A stretch of 64,000 nt of DNA, taken from VAZQ01 sp963841705 (GTDB taxonomy: Bacteria > Pseudomonadota > Alphaproteobacteria > Rhizobiales > Xanthobacteraceae). The notes beneath the pieces are model-generated. The model was not told the DNA's origin, made no database searches, and saw only the letters and a program-made list of their open reading frames with translations. Of this stretch, positions 1 to 8,645 are shown piece by piece. Location of the stretch: NCBI GenBank assembly GCA_963841705.1, contig CAWJDY010000023.1:128927-192926 (forward strand). The letters run 5' to 3'. A program made the position numbers and the translations under genes. The stretch's first letter is position 1; every line of letters begins with the position of its first letter.

Positions 1-220
1 GGGACGACAGCCCATATGCGATAGCCCTGCCCACAAGGGGGAGGGAGCAGACTGAGTTTGCTGCCTCGCTGATCACACCTCACGGGACACGCTCTAACAC
101 CAAGGTATCGGCGGCCTGAGCCGTTTTGATGAGCGATCAACCCGTATGTTGGATGGAGAAAATTCAGCGCCGTCGATAATTCTCGGGGCAACACGATGTT
201 GCGTCTACGGAGATGTCCCA

Positions 221-1117
221 ATGGCCCTGCAGCTTGCCGCTTTATCGTTCCCTGCCGGGGAAGCAGCTCTTCCCCTTTATCTCAGAGAGATTCGGCAGTT
301 CCCCATGCTGGGGGCGCAAGAGGAATTCATGCTCGCAAAGCACTGGCGCGAGCACGACGACCGCGACGCGGCGCACAAGCTCGTCACCAGCCACCTGCGC
401 CTCGCGGTCAAGATCGCCATGGGCTATCGCGGTTACGGCCTGCCGATCTCCGAGATGATCTCAGAAGGAAACGTCGGCTTGATGCAGGCGGTCAAACGAT
501 TCGAGCCGGACAGGGGATTCAGACTGACCACGTACGCGCTCTGGTGGATCAAGGCGGCAATCCAGGAATACATCCTGCGCTCGTGGTCGCTGGTGAAGAT
601 GGGCACCACCAGCAATCAGAAGAAGCTGTTCTTCAATTTGCGCAAGGCCAAGGGCAAGATCTCGGCGCTGGAGGAAGGCGACCTGCATCCGGACCAGGTC
701 AAGCTCATCGCCAAACGCCTCGGCGTCACCGAGCAGGACGTGGTGGACATGAACAGCCGCCTCGGCGGCGACGTATCGCTCAATGCTCCCATCCGGGAAG
801 AGGGCGATTCCGGTGAGTGGCAGGACTGGCTGGTCGACGAGACGTCGGATCAGGAGACGCGGCTGGCGGAGGAGGAGCAAACCAACTCTCGCCTCAGAAC
901 CCTCCGTGACGCCTTGTCCGTCCTGAACAAGCGCGAGCGGCGCATCTTCGAGGCGCGCCGGCTTGTCGATGAGCCCATCACGCTCGAGGCTCTGGCCGTC
1001 GAGCTCGGAGTCTCGCGCGAGCGCGTGCGCCAGATCGAGGCACGCGCCTTCGACAAAGTGCAGAAGGCGGTGAAGGTCGCGACGGCGGCAATGGAGGCTC
1101 CGCGGACCATTCACTGA
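221..1117 (+). CDS. rpoH: RNA polymerase sigma-32 factor
   Basis: Alternative sigma factor that directs RNA polymerase to heat-shock and protein-stress promoters. The 298-residue protein has region 2 at about residues 50-122, including a WWIKAAIQEYILRSW stretch. The RpoH box QKKLFFNLRK (about residues 133-142) separates it from RpoD-type factors. A region 4 helix-turn-helix near the C-terminus reads LGVSRERVRQIEARA. An upstream in-frame ATG at 146 would add 25 unrelated residues. I chose ATG 221 because GGAGA lies at 209-213 and the length then fits the family. It stands alone, with bfd about 60 bp downstream. Alphaproteobacteria often carry several rpoH paralogues, so this need not be the main heat-shock factor. 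Confidence 0.95.
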   Translation: MALQLAALSFPAGEAALPLYLREIRQFPMLGAQEEFMLAKHWREHDDRDAAHKLVTSHLRLAVKIAMGYRGYGLPISEMISEGNVGLMQAVKRFEPDRGFRLTTYALWWIKAAIQEYILRSWSLVKMGTTSNQKKLFFNLRKAKGKISALEEGDLHPDQVKLIAKRLGVTEQDVVDMNSRLGGDVSLNAPIREEGDSGEWQDWLVDETSDQETRLAEEEQTNSRLRTLRDALSVLNKRERRIFEARRLVDEPITLEALAVELGVSRERVRQIEARAFDKVQKAVKVATAAMEAPRTIH

Positions 1118-1175
1118 CGGTTGTGGGAATTAGCTCGCGGAAGAGCAAACGTTTCTTGCCGGCTTTTTGACTTCG

Positions 1176-1436
1176 ATGATTGTCTGCTCATGCAACGTGC
1201 TTAGCGACCACCAGGTACGCGACGTGGTAACGGCTTCGCCATCGCAATCTTTGACCGCGCACGAAGTCTACGGCTGTTTCGGCTGCAGCATGCAGTGTGG
1301 TCGCTGCGCCCGCGCCATCAAGCGCATCTTGAACGAAACCTTAATGGCGTCGGCAACCGTGCCGGTTGCCTGGCCACGCGTTGCAGTGACGAAGGTTGAT
1401 CGCTCTGCCTGCGTGACTAGACGACCAATTCCATGA
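1176..1436 (+). CDS. bfd: Bacterioferritin-associated ferredoxin, 3' end altered by IS630
   Basis: Small [2Fe-2S] ferredoxin that reduces and releases iron stored in bacterioferritin. From ATG 1176 it begins MIVCSCNVLSD and has four cysteines at C4, C6, C41 and C44, the CxC...CxxC arrangement of the Bfd family. A TTG at 1167 is in frame but would move the start away from the conserved N-terminus. The frame runs into an IS630 element at about 1418, so the last six residues come from the IS end. The original tail can be rebuilt across the element (see 2684-2730). The cluster-binding domain is untouched, so the protein may still work. No bacterioferritin gene is adjacent in this window. Confidence 0.85.
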   Translation: MIVCSCNVLSDHQVRDVVTASPSQSLTAHEVYGCFGCSMQCGRCARAIKRILNETLMASATVPVAWPRVAVTKVDRSACVTRRPIP

Positions 1437-2683
1437 AACGGGCAGCCATGGAACCGGAGACTCGTTCGTGGATTCCTCGTTATGTGTTTGATCGAACGAG
1501 GAATGGCATCATGGCAAGATGGCGGCAGGCGATCGAGTTGGCGATGACCGAGGATGAGATTGGAAAGTTGACAACCATTGCGCGCTCGCGAAGCGAGGCG
1601 GCGCGCCGGGTAAAGCGGGCGCAAATACTGCTTGGTTATCGTGATAATCCCTCATTCTTTGGGGTGGGACAAAGACTTGGCGTTCATCATCAGACGGTCC
1701 AACGCTGCGTCGAGCGGGCGGTAGCCTATGGCCCGCTGGCAGCGCTCGACGACCGGCCCCGACCGGGCAAGGAGCCGACGATTACGCCGGAGGCCAAGGC
1801 CTGGTTGGTGTCTCTGGCGTGTGAGAAGGCAAAGGAGCACGGCTATCCGCACGAGTTGTGGACGACGCGGCTGCTGGCACGCCATGCACGCGAGAATGCA
1901 TCCGCCGCAGGTCACGAATGTCTCGCCCACCTGGTCCAGGGCACAGTGTGCAAGATTCTCGGCCATGAGGAAGTCAAGCCGCATAAGGTGCGGTACTATC
2001 TGGAACGTCGCGACGCCGAATTCGAGCAGAAGATGGCGGAGGTTCTGTGCGTTTATCGCGAGGTCCAGGTCCTGAAAAAGGCCGCCAAATCTAAGAAGTC
2101 GTGCAAGCCGGTGGCGATCGTCTCCTATGACGAAAAACCGGGTATCCAGGCCATCGCAAACACGGCGCCAGATTTGCCGCCCGCGCCCGGCATTCACCCG
2201 ACCTTCGCGCGTGATCATGAGTATAAGCGCCACGGCACGCTCAGCCTCTTGGCCGGGATTGATCTGCTCACCGGTAAGGTCCATGCCCTCGTCAGGGACC
2301 GCCATCGCAGCCGAGAGTTCATCGAGTTCCTCAAGCTTCTTGATGGCGACTATCCGTCCAGCACCGCGATCAAGCTGATCCTCGACAATCATTCCGCGCA
2401 CATCTCCAAAGAGACGAAAGCTTGGCTCGCTACTCGCCCGACCGGCCGCTTCGAGTTTACCTTCACGCCCAAGCATGGCTCCTGGCTCAACCTCATCGAG
2501 GGCTTCTTCTCCAAGTTTGCCCGCTCGGTCCTGCGCCACATAAGGGTAGCTTCGAAACAAGAGCTCCAGGAGCGCATCATGGCTGGTGTCGAGGATGTCA
2601 ATCGCTACCCCGTCATCCACACATGGTCCTACAAGCTCGCTGAGGCGGCCTAATATGATTCGAACCAAGGAAACGCTGACCTA
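1418..2683 (+). mobile_element. IS630-family insertion sequence
   Basis: About 1.27 kb carrying one transposase gene. CTAG occurs at 1417-1420 and 2681-2684, giving TA at both boundaries (1418-1419 and 2682-2683) as expected from TA target duplication by IS630/Tc1 elements. The two ends, read inward, are imperfectly similar (TAGACGACCAATTCC against TAGGTCAGCGTTTCC). Removing the element with one TA restores an open bfd frame. That is independent support for these boundaries. Confidence 0.8.
1511..2653 (+). CDS. IS630-family DDE transposase
   Basis: Transposase of the surrounding element, 380 residues from ATG 1511. An upstream in-frame ATG at 1433 overlaps the end of bfd and adds 26 residues without family character. 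An N-terminal helix-turn-helix region (about residues 20-75, with LGVHHQTVQRCVERA) precedes the catalytic domain. The DDE triad is visible at D207 (SYDEKPGIQ), D292 (LDNHSAH) and E330 (GSWLNLIEGFFSKF), with a D-to-E spacing of 37 intervening residues that is normal for IS630. No frameshift or stop is seen, so the element looks intact. Confidence 0.92.
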   Translation: MARWRQAIELAMTEDEIGKLTTIARSRSEAARRVKRAQILLGYRDNPSFFGVGQRLGVHHQTVQRCVERAVAYGPLAALDDRPRPGKEPTITPEAKAWLVSLACEKAKEHGYPHELWTTRLLARHARENASAAGHECLAHLVQGTVCKILGHEEVKPHKVRYYLERRDAEFEQKMAEVLCVYREVQVLKKAAKSKKSCKPVAIVSYDEKPGIQAIANTAPDLPPAPGIHPTFARDHEYKRHGTLSLLAGIDLLTGKVHALVRDRHRSREFIEFLKLLDGDYPSSTAIKLILDNHSAHISKETKAWLATRPTGRFEFTFTPKHGSWLNLIEGFFSKFARSVLRHIRVASKQELQERIMAGVEDVNRYPVIHTWSYKLAEAA

Positions 2684-2730
2684 GTCACGGCGGAGACTCC
2701 GCTGCCGCAAACGCGCCAAGCGAAACCTAA
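2684..2730 (+). pseudogene. bfd: Displaced original 3' end of bfd
   Basis: If the IS is removed and one TA kept, the bfd frame continues from codon ACT across the joint for 15 codons (S H G G D S A A A N A P S E T) to TAA at 2728-2730. The ancestral Bfd would have been 96 residues. The reading frame and the TA duplication agree, so this is a directly checkable reconstruction and not only a guess. Confidence 0.7.
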
Positions 2731-2917
2731 CGAGCGCAATTTCAGACAAGCAGGCAAACAAGAGCTGCTTACACTGTTATCAGGCCGCAGGAAGATACGT
2801 CTGCTTTCCTCTCAGGCATCCGATGCGGGGAGCGGGCTGACTGCTGAAGTTATGAACAGTGGCACGACTTCGACAGCCTGTGATCAGGTCGAACCATTGA
2901 CCAGGAGCCCATTCCAG

Positions 2918-3346
2918 ATGACTGCCTATCTCCCAATCCGCATTGTCAGCCCAGGCGAATTCGACGAGGGAACGGCACAAACGCCCGGCTCCGTGCGACT
3001 GGCCGCGGTAGCGCCGCAGCTCGGCATCGAATCGACGTTGTGGGGCGGGTTGTTCGAGGTCCAGCCCGGAGCCCGTACAGGGATTCACCATCATGGAGAG
3101 CAGCAGACGATCGCGTACGTCTTATCCGGCAGATGCAAAGTCCGCTGGGGGGCGAGGGGAGAATTCAGCGCCAGCGCGAAAGCCGGCGACTTCATCCATG
3201 TCCCCGCCTTCCTGCCGCACATGGAGATCAATTCATCGGATACGGAGCCTTTTCACTGGGTCGTCGTGAGAAGCACCCCAACACCGATCGTGGTGAACCT
3301 TCCGGACAACACGTGGCCAGCGGGGATTGAATTCCGCAACAGTTGA
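2918..3346 (+). CDS. Single-domain cupin protein
   Basis: A 142-residue cupin_2 protein. The first cupin motif reads GARTGIHHHGEQQTIAYVLSG (histidines at about residues 57-59, glutamate at 61). The second motif contains GDFIHVPAFLPHMEIN with the final histidine ligand. It has no signal peptide, so it is probably cytoplasmic. The longer frame from 2852 adds 22 residues; ATG 2918 has GGAG upstream at a slightly long spacing and gives a compact cupin. Its substrate cannot be told from sequence. It precedes the molybdenum oxidoreductase gene by about 100 bp on the same strand. Confidence 0.75.
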   Translation: MTAYLPIRIVSPGEFDEGTAQTPGSVRLAAVAPQLGIESTLWGGLFEVQPGARTGIHHHGEQQTIAYVLSGRCKVRWGARGEFSASAKAGDFIHVPAFLPHMEINSSDTEPFHWVVVRSTPTPIVVNLPDNTWPAGIEFRNS

Positions 3347-3444
3347 CAAAGCAGGGCAACCAAACGCCAGCGATTTCAGCTGAGATCATTACTTCCTGAC
3401 GCGATCCGCGGCCAAACGTTGCAGTGATAGCTGGTGATGAACCG

Positions 3445-5787
3445 ATGAGCTCCTCGAAATTTTCCGATGCGACAACCACGGTTTTTACCGACGGCGCACC
3501 TGCCAATGAAGGCGAATTGCCGCTGTTCGAGCCCTACGAGTCGCCGGCCGGCGGCTGGGGCGCGCTGGAGGCGACGGCAAAGGCGCTGAGAGAACAGAGC
3601 GTTGTCCTGAAGGGCAGCATGGCGCTGCTCTCGATGAACCAGCCGGACGGGTTCGACTGTCCTGGGTGCGCCTGGCCGGATCCGAAGCACACCAGCTCGT
3701 TTGAGTTCTGCGAGAACGGCGCGAAGGCGGTGGCCTTCGAGCTGACGAGCCGCCGAGTCACCCGGGACTTCTTCGCGGCCCACACCGTTCGCGAGCTCGA
3801 GCAACACACCGACTATTGGCTCGAGGAGCAGGGGCGGCTCACCGAGCCGATGCGCTACGACGCTGCTTCCGACCATTACGTACCGATCGCGTGGGAGGAG
3901 GCATTCGCTCTGATCGGTCGCGAGCTTCGGGCGCTGGAGAGCCCGGATCAGGCCGAGTTCTACACCTCCGGACGCACTTCGAACGAGGCTGCGTTTCTGT
4001 ATCAAATCTTCGTTCGTCGGTTTGGAACCAACAACTTCCCCGACTGCTCGAACATGTGTCACGAGCCGACGAGCGTCGGCCTTCCCGAGAGTATCGGCAT
4101 TGGCAAGGGAACCGTCATCCTGGACGACTTCGCGCATGCCGATGCGATCTTCGTGATCGGGCAGAATCCGGGCACGAACAGCCCGCGGATGATGACCGAG
4201 TTGCGCAACGCCTCGCGGCGCGGCGTGCCGATCGTGGTCCTCAATCCGCTGCGCGAGCGCGCACTGGAACGATTTGCGGCGCCGCAGGATCCCGTCGAAA
4301 TGCTCACGCTCAGGGCAACGCGCATCGCGAGCGAGTATTGCCAGGTCAGCGTCGGCGGCGACGTTGCCGCGCTCAAGGGCATCATGAAGCTCGTGCTCGA
4401 GGCACATGACACGGCCCTCGAGACCGGCGCGGAGCCGATCCTCGATGTCGCATTCATCGAGCAGCATACGCACGGGTTCAGCGCGTTTGCCGATGATCTG
4501 CGCCGCACCGATTGGGACGACATTCTTCGCGTGTCCGGCTTGCCGCGTGAGCAGATTGAGCGCGTGGCGACGATCTACATGCAGTCAAACGCGGTGATCG
4601 TCTGTTACGGAATGGGCATCACGCAGCATCGGCATGGCTCGGAGAACGTTCAGCAACTCGTCAATCTGCTTCTGCTCCGCGGGAATTTCGGCAAGCCGGG
4701 CGCCGGCATTTGCCCGGTACGCGGCCACTCGAACGTACAAGGAGACCGGACGGTCGGTGTCGACGAGAAACCCAAGCCGGAGTTGCTCGACCAGATCGAA
4801 AGAGTGTTTGGATTCAAGCCGCCACGCACGCATGGCCATGCTGTCGTCGACGCCGTTCAGGCGATGATCGAGGGCCGAGCGAAGGTGTTCGTCGGCCTTG
4901 GCGGCAACTTTGTCGCGGCGGTGCCGGACAAGCCGATCGCCGAGGCCGCGATGCGGCGGCTGCGTCTGAGCGTGGCGATATCCACCAAGCTCAACCGCGG
5001 TCACCTCGTCCACGGCGAGCAGGCCTTGATTCTTCCGTGCCTCGCCAGAAGCGACATCGATATCCAGAAGAGCGGACGGCAGGCGGTCACCGTCGAAGAC
5101 AGCATGTCCATGGTACATGCGTCAGCGGGTCTTGTGCACCCGCCGAGCAAGGAGCTGAAATCCGAAGTCGCGATCGTTTGCGGCATCGCGAAGGCAACGC
5201 TGCATGACGACAGTATCGACTGGTCGGCATTCGAGCAGGACTACAATTTGATTCGCGACAGGATCGAAGACGTGTTTCCCACTCTGTTCCGCGACTTCAA
5301 CAAACGGATACGCCAACCGGGAGGGTTTCACCTTGCGACCCCGCCGCGCGATCGGGTCTGGAATACTCCGACCGGCCGCGCCAACTTCCTGCTCTTCGAA
5401 GGCGTCGCAGAGGACCCGCAGGTCAACACTGCATTCGTGCTGCGGCTGGCGACGCTGCGAAGCCACAACCAATACAACACGACGATCTATGGCTTGGACG
5501 ACCGCTACCGAGGCGTGTTCGGCGGCCGAATGGTCGTATTCATGAACGAGAGCGACATGAAGGAGCGCGGAATTGCCCCCGACGATCTCGTAGAGATCAA
5601 ATCGCTCGCCGGCGATGGACGAAAGCGAGTGGTGCGCGGCTTCAAAGCTAAACCCTACGCCATCCCGCAGGGCTCGATCGGCGCTTACTACCCGGAAACC
5701 AATCCATTGCTCCCGTTGGCTCACCACGATCTGAAAAGCAAAACTCCGGCGGCCAAATCAATCCCGGTTCTAGTCAGGCTGCAATGA
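3445..5787 (+). CDS. YdeP/FdhF-family molybdopterin oxidoreductase (formate dehydrogenase-like)
   Basis: A 780-residue member of the molybdopterin oxidoreductase superfamily, closest in layout to the YdeP group of formate dehydrogenase alpha-like proteins. The N-terminal iron-sulfur region is reduced to C72, C75 (DCPGCAWPD) and C89 (EFCENGAKA). A cysteine at about residue 205 in NMCHEPTSVGL sits where FdhF carries its molybdenum-ligating residue. A molydopterin dinucleotide-binding domain lies in the last 150 residues (LRSHNQYNTTIYG). There is no Tat signal, so it is cytoplasmic. GTG at 3424 is a possible alternative start. E. coli YdeP contributes to acid resistance and its substrate is unsettled. 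fdhD nearby supports a formate-dehydrogenase-type cofactor requirement. Formate as substrate is inference. Confidence 0.85.
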   Translation: MSSSKFSDATTTVFTDGAPANEGELPLFEPYESPAGGWGALEATAKALREQSVVLKGSMALLSMNQPDGFDCPGCAWPDPKHTSSFEFCENGAKAVAFELTSRRVTRDFFAAHTVRELEQHTDYWLEEQGRLTEPMRYDAASDHYVPIAWEEAFALIGRELRALESPDQAEFYTSGRTSNEAAFLYQIFVRRFGTNNFPDCSNMCHEPTSVGLPESIGIGKGTVILDDFAHADAIFVIGQNPGTNSPRMMTELRNASRRGVPIVVLNPLRERALERFAAPQDPVEMLTLRATRIASEYCQVSVGGDVAALKGIMKLVLEAHDTALETGAEPILDVAFIEQHTHGFSAFADDLRRTDWDDILRVSGLPREQIERVATIYMQSNAVIVCYGMGITQHRHGSENVQQLVNLLLLRGNFGKPGAGICPVRGHSNVQGDRTVGVDEKPKPELLDQIERVFGFKPPRTHGHAVVDAVQAMIEGRAKVFVGLGGNFVAAVPDKPIAEAAMRRLRLSVAISTKLNRGHLVHGEQALILPCLARSDIDIQKSGRQAVTVEDSMSMVHASAGLVHPPSKELKSEVAIVCGIAKATLHDDSIDWSAFEQDYNLIRDRIEDVFPTLFRDFNKRIRQPGGFHLATPPRDRVWNTPTGRANFLLFEGVAEDPQVNTAFVLRLATLRSHNQYNTTIYGLDDRYRGVFGGRMVVFMNESDMKERGIAPDDLVEIKSLAGDGRKRVVRGFKAKPYAIPQGSIGAYYPETNPLLPLAHHDLKSKTPAAKSIPVLVRLQ

Positions 5788-5797
5788 GGAAACGTCC

Positions 5798-6369
5798 ACT
5801 CCAGAGGAGACGTGAGCCATGGTATCTCGACGTGAAATTTTAGCAGCGGGTGCCGCTGGTGCGGTGATGAGCGCCTCGACGGCGCGGGCGGCCTCCTTCG
5901 GCAACCCGGACGAGCCGCCCCAGGGTGCGATCAACGCCAAAGACCCGGCGAGCAGCACCGATCCCGGCCCGCAGAGTCAGCCCCTCGCCAGCCAGTTTCC
6001 CTCTGCAGTAAGCCCGCCTGCGACCGACGTCGGCAGCCTGCAAATAGACTGCATGGGTGTGTTCAATACCGGGCCCAACGTGCTCACAATGGATTTCAAC
6101 CCCGGCGACATCGGCTACATCAAGCGCAACTATGGACATTATGTGCAGAACGTCGGCGAAACGGAGCTGCAGTTTTTCACTGTGTTCAGGGCGCCGCAGT
6201 ATGAAGAAATGTCCTTGTCCGATTGGCTCAGGCATTCGCCGCCGGAGATGGTGGCCGAGCACTTGAACGTGGACGAGGCGACAATCTCGAGCTGGCCGCT
6301 TAACCGGCCGCTGATCCTGCCCGCGTGATCGAGCCCGGGGCGCTTGATGGCTTTTGCCGAGATCAACGT
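5798..6369 (+). repeat. Duplicated segment, locus A (bicupin plus start of fdhD)
   Basis: From about 20 bp before the bicupin start to codon 8 of fdhD (identity ends at ...GAGATCAACGT, 6369) this segment matches 15334-16640 closely, apart from a 735-nt internal deletion here and scattered substitutions. Sequence outside both limits is unrelated between the two loci. Confidence 0.85.
5819..6328 (+). pseudogene. Internally deleted Tat-exported bicupin (oxalate decarboxylase type)
   Basis: The 169-residue frame begins exactly like the full-length 414-residue protein at 15355 (Tat-type MVSRREIL signal) and ends exactly like it. Residues 78-323 are replaced by one cysteine. The deletion is 735 nt, in frame, with no more than about 1 bp of shared sequence at the joint (GACTG/CATGGG). 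The whole first cupin domain is lost, and so is the HxH...E of the second. Only the last histidine ligand (GHYVQN) is left, so manganese binding is not expected. The frame and ribosome site (GAGGAGAC) are intact, so a stable exported fragment could still be made, but an enzyme is unlikely. It sits between the YdeP-like gene and fdhD. Confidence 0.85.
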
Positions 6370-7216
6370 GCCGAACGTGCCGCCTCCGGTCGCGCGTCTG
6401 CCGCGTACGGCTTCGCGCGCCGGCCACCTGATAGCCGGCCAGCGGCTCATTCCCGAGGAGACGGCGATCGCATCCACGTATAACGCCAGTACCCACGCCG
6501 TCATGATGGCGACACCGGCGGACCTTGAGGACTTCGCGGTCGGGCTGAGTGTCACCGAGGGAATTATCCAGGCGGCCGAGGACATTTCCGACCTGGAGGT
6601 CGTGAGCAGCGAGCTCGGCGTTGAGCTTCGGATGTGGATCCCTAATACGCGCATGCAGACGTATTCGATGCGGCGTCGCCGGCTCGCTGGGCCGACCGGA
6701 TGCGGCTTGTGCGGCATCGAGAGCCTGAGTGAAGCTGCACACCCCGCCCGGCGGGTCGGGGCCGGGCTTCATCTCGCGCCGGAGACAATTTCTGCCGCGA
6801 TGGCGGCGCTGCCTCCGGCGCAGCTGCTCAATCGCGAGACCCGGGCCGTGCATGCCGCCGCCTTCTGGCAATCGGGCAAAGAAATCGTCGCGACTCGCGA
6901 GGATGTGGGCCGTCACAATGCCCTCGACAAGCTCGTGGGCTCACTCGTCCGCCGTCACATCGACGGAGGCAACGGCATTATCCTTCTCACCAGCCGCGTT
7001 TCGGTCGAGATGGTGCAGAAGGCGGCGGTCCTCGGCGCCTCAATTCTCGTGGCGGTGTCGGCGCCGACGGCGCTTGCCGTCCGCGTCGCCGAAGCGTGCG
7101 GGATGACGCTGGTCGCGATTGCGCGGGATCAGGATTTCGAGATCTTCAGTCATCCGAAGCGGATTAGCTGTCGCGATGACGAATCAGCCGACGTCAAGTC
7201 GTATCGCTGGCACTAA
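6347..7216 (+). CDS. fdhD: Formate dehydrogenase sulfur-carrier accessory protein FdhD
   Basis: FdhD passes sulfur from a cysteine desulfurase to the molybdenum cofactor of formate dehydrogenases. The 289-residue protein shows the redox-active CxxC-type loop TGCGLCGIES, the helix region AVMMATPADLEDFAVG, and DVGRHNALDKLVG near residues 185-200, all typical of the family. It follows the YdeP-like oxidoreductase and precedes cydAB by 11 bp, so it is probably transcribed with them. The first eight codons (MAFAEINV) are also found downstream of the full bicupin at 16618. The N-terminus may therefore be borrowed, or it may mark a duplication edge. A TTG start one codon upstream is possible. Confidence 0.93.
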   Translation: MAFAEINVPNVPPPVARLPRTASRAGHLIAGQRLIPEETAIASTYNASTHAVMMATPADLEDFAVGLSVTEGIIQAAEDISDLEVVSSELGVELRMWIPNTRMQTYSMRRRRLAGPTGCGLCGIESLSEAAHPARRVGAGLHLAPETISAAMAALPPAQLLNRETRAVHAAAFWQSGKEIVATREDVGRHNALDKLVGSLVRRHIDGGNGIILLTSRVSVEMVQKAAVLGASILVAVSAPTALAVRVAEACGMTLVAIARDQDFEIFSHPKRISCRDDESADVKSYRWH

Positions 7217-7227
7217 GCAGGTCTCCG

Positions 7228-8643
7228 ATGGACACCACCGCTCTTCTTTTGTCCCGACTTCAGTTTGCGTCCACCATCTCGTTTCACATCATCTTTCCGG
7301 CCTTCACCATCGGGTTGGCAGCCTGGCTGACTGTTCTTGAGGCGTTGCATCTCAAGACCGCCCGCCCGGTATACCGGACGCTTTTTGACTTTTGGCTCAA
7401 GATATTCGGTGTGGCCTTCGGCTTGGGGGTGGTGTCGGGAGTCGTAATGGCATTCCAGTTCGGCACGAACTGGAGCGTGTTGTCGAAGATGTCCGGGCCG
7501 ATCCAGGGGCCGCTCCTCTCATATGAGACATTCACCGCCTTCGCGTTGGAAGCCAGTTTTTTTGGCGTACTCATTTTTGGTCGATCCCGCGTGCCGCCGT
7601 GGTTCTATCTGTTCTCCACCGCAATGGTAGCATTGGGAACGACGCTGTCCGCCTTCTGGATCATGGTCAATAACAGCTGGATGCAAGTGCCGGTCGGCTA
7701 TGCCGTGGAAAATGGCGTCTTCGTTCCGGACGACTGGACCAGGATCATCTTCAATTCGGTGGTATGGGTGCGATTTCCCCACATGTTGCTGGGCGCCTAC
7801 CTCACCGGTGCCTTTTGCGTCGCTGCGACAGGCGCGTGGTACCTGCTGCGAAAGATCTACCACGTCGAAGCCAAAGTCATGCTGGCCATGGGCTTAGGTC
7901 TCGCTGCCGTGCTTGTCCCGGTTCAGATCTTCATCGGACATCTCAACGGTCGGTATGTCGGCACGTATCAACCATCCAAGATGGCCGCGATCGAGGCGCG
8001 CTGGAATGACGAGAAGCCGGCTTCGGAAGTGCTGCTCGCGTGGCCCGACGTAGAGAGCCGGCGGAACCTCTATGCGATCACGCTGCCTGCACCCTTTGGC
8101 AGCCTGTTCAACTCCGACAGCCTCACCGCGGGCGAAGTCGGGCTTAACAGCATTCCCCCGGAGAACTGGCCGCCGGTCCTGATTCCATTCTTCACGTTCC
8201 GAATCATGGTTGGGTGCGGTCTGGTGATGCTGGCACTTGCTTGGCTCGGGTCTTATTTGAGCCTCAAGGGCCGCATCGAGCCGAATCGCTTGGTGCTTTG
8301 GCTTGTGTTTTTCAGCTTCCCGCTGCCCTTCATTGCCATCCTCACCGGCTGGTACACGGCGGAAACGGGCCGTCAGCCCTGGGTGGTCTATGGCGTCTTG
8401 CGAACAGCAGATGCAATGACGCCCTTCTTGACGGCGCGCGCGGCATCGATCTCGCTCCTCGTCTTCGGCGCGGTCTACACGTTCATATTCGCATTCGGCA
8501 TTTTTTACATCTATCGGCTGCTGCGGGCAGGCCCCATTGCCGGCCCAATCAAAAAGCTGGTCCACGCCGTCCCAAATCGGCCTATGTCGCTCGCCGATGA
8601 GCCCATGATTTCAGAGACAGAGTACGTGGGAGCCGGAGAGTAG
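7228..8643 (+). CDS. cydA: Cytochrome bd quinol oxidase subunit I
   Basis: Haem-bearing subunit of a bd-type quinol oxidase in the inner membrane (quinol to oxygen). It has 471 residues with about nine membrane spans. The conserved FHIIFPAFTIG contains the N-terminal histidine haem ligand. NNSWMQVPVG, VRFPHMLLGAYLTG and the C-terminal GRQPWVVYGVLRT are family hallmarks. The periplasmic Q-loop is short, as in the cyanide-insensitive CioA branch. cydB starts 2 bp after the stop codon. A terminal oxidase placed after a formate-dehydrogenase-like enzyme and fdhD suggests that electrons from that pathway may reach oxygen here. That link is inference. Confidence 0.95.
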   Translation: MDTTALLLSRLQFASTISFHIIFPAFTIGLAAWLTVLEALHLKTARPVYRTLFDFWLKIFGVAFGLGVVSGVVMAFQFGTNWSVLSKMSGPIQGPLLSYETFTAFALEASFFGVLIFGRSRVPPWFYLFSTAMVALGTTLSAFWIMVNNSWMQVPVGYAVENGVFVPDDWTRIIFNSVVWVRFPHMLLGAYLTGAFCVAATGAWYLLRKIYHVEAKVMLAMGLGLAAVLVPVQIFIGHLNGRYVGTYQPSKMAAIEARWNDEKPASEVLLAWPDVESRRNLYAITLPAPFGSLFNSDSLTAGEVGLNSIPPENWPPVLIPFFTFRIMVGCGLVMLALAWLGSYLSLKGRIEPNRLVLWLVFFSFPLPFIAILTGWYTAETGRQPWVVYGVLRTADAMTPFLTARAASISLLVFGAVYTFIFAFGIFYIYRLLRAGPIAGPIKKLVHAVPNRPMSLADEPMISETEYVGAGE

Positions 8644-8645
8644 CC

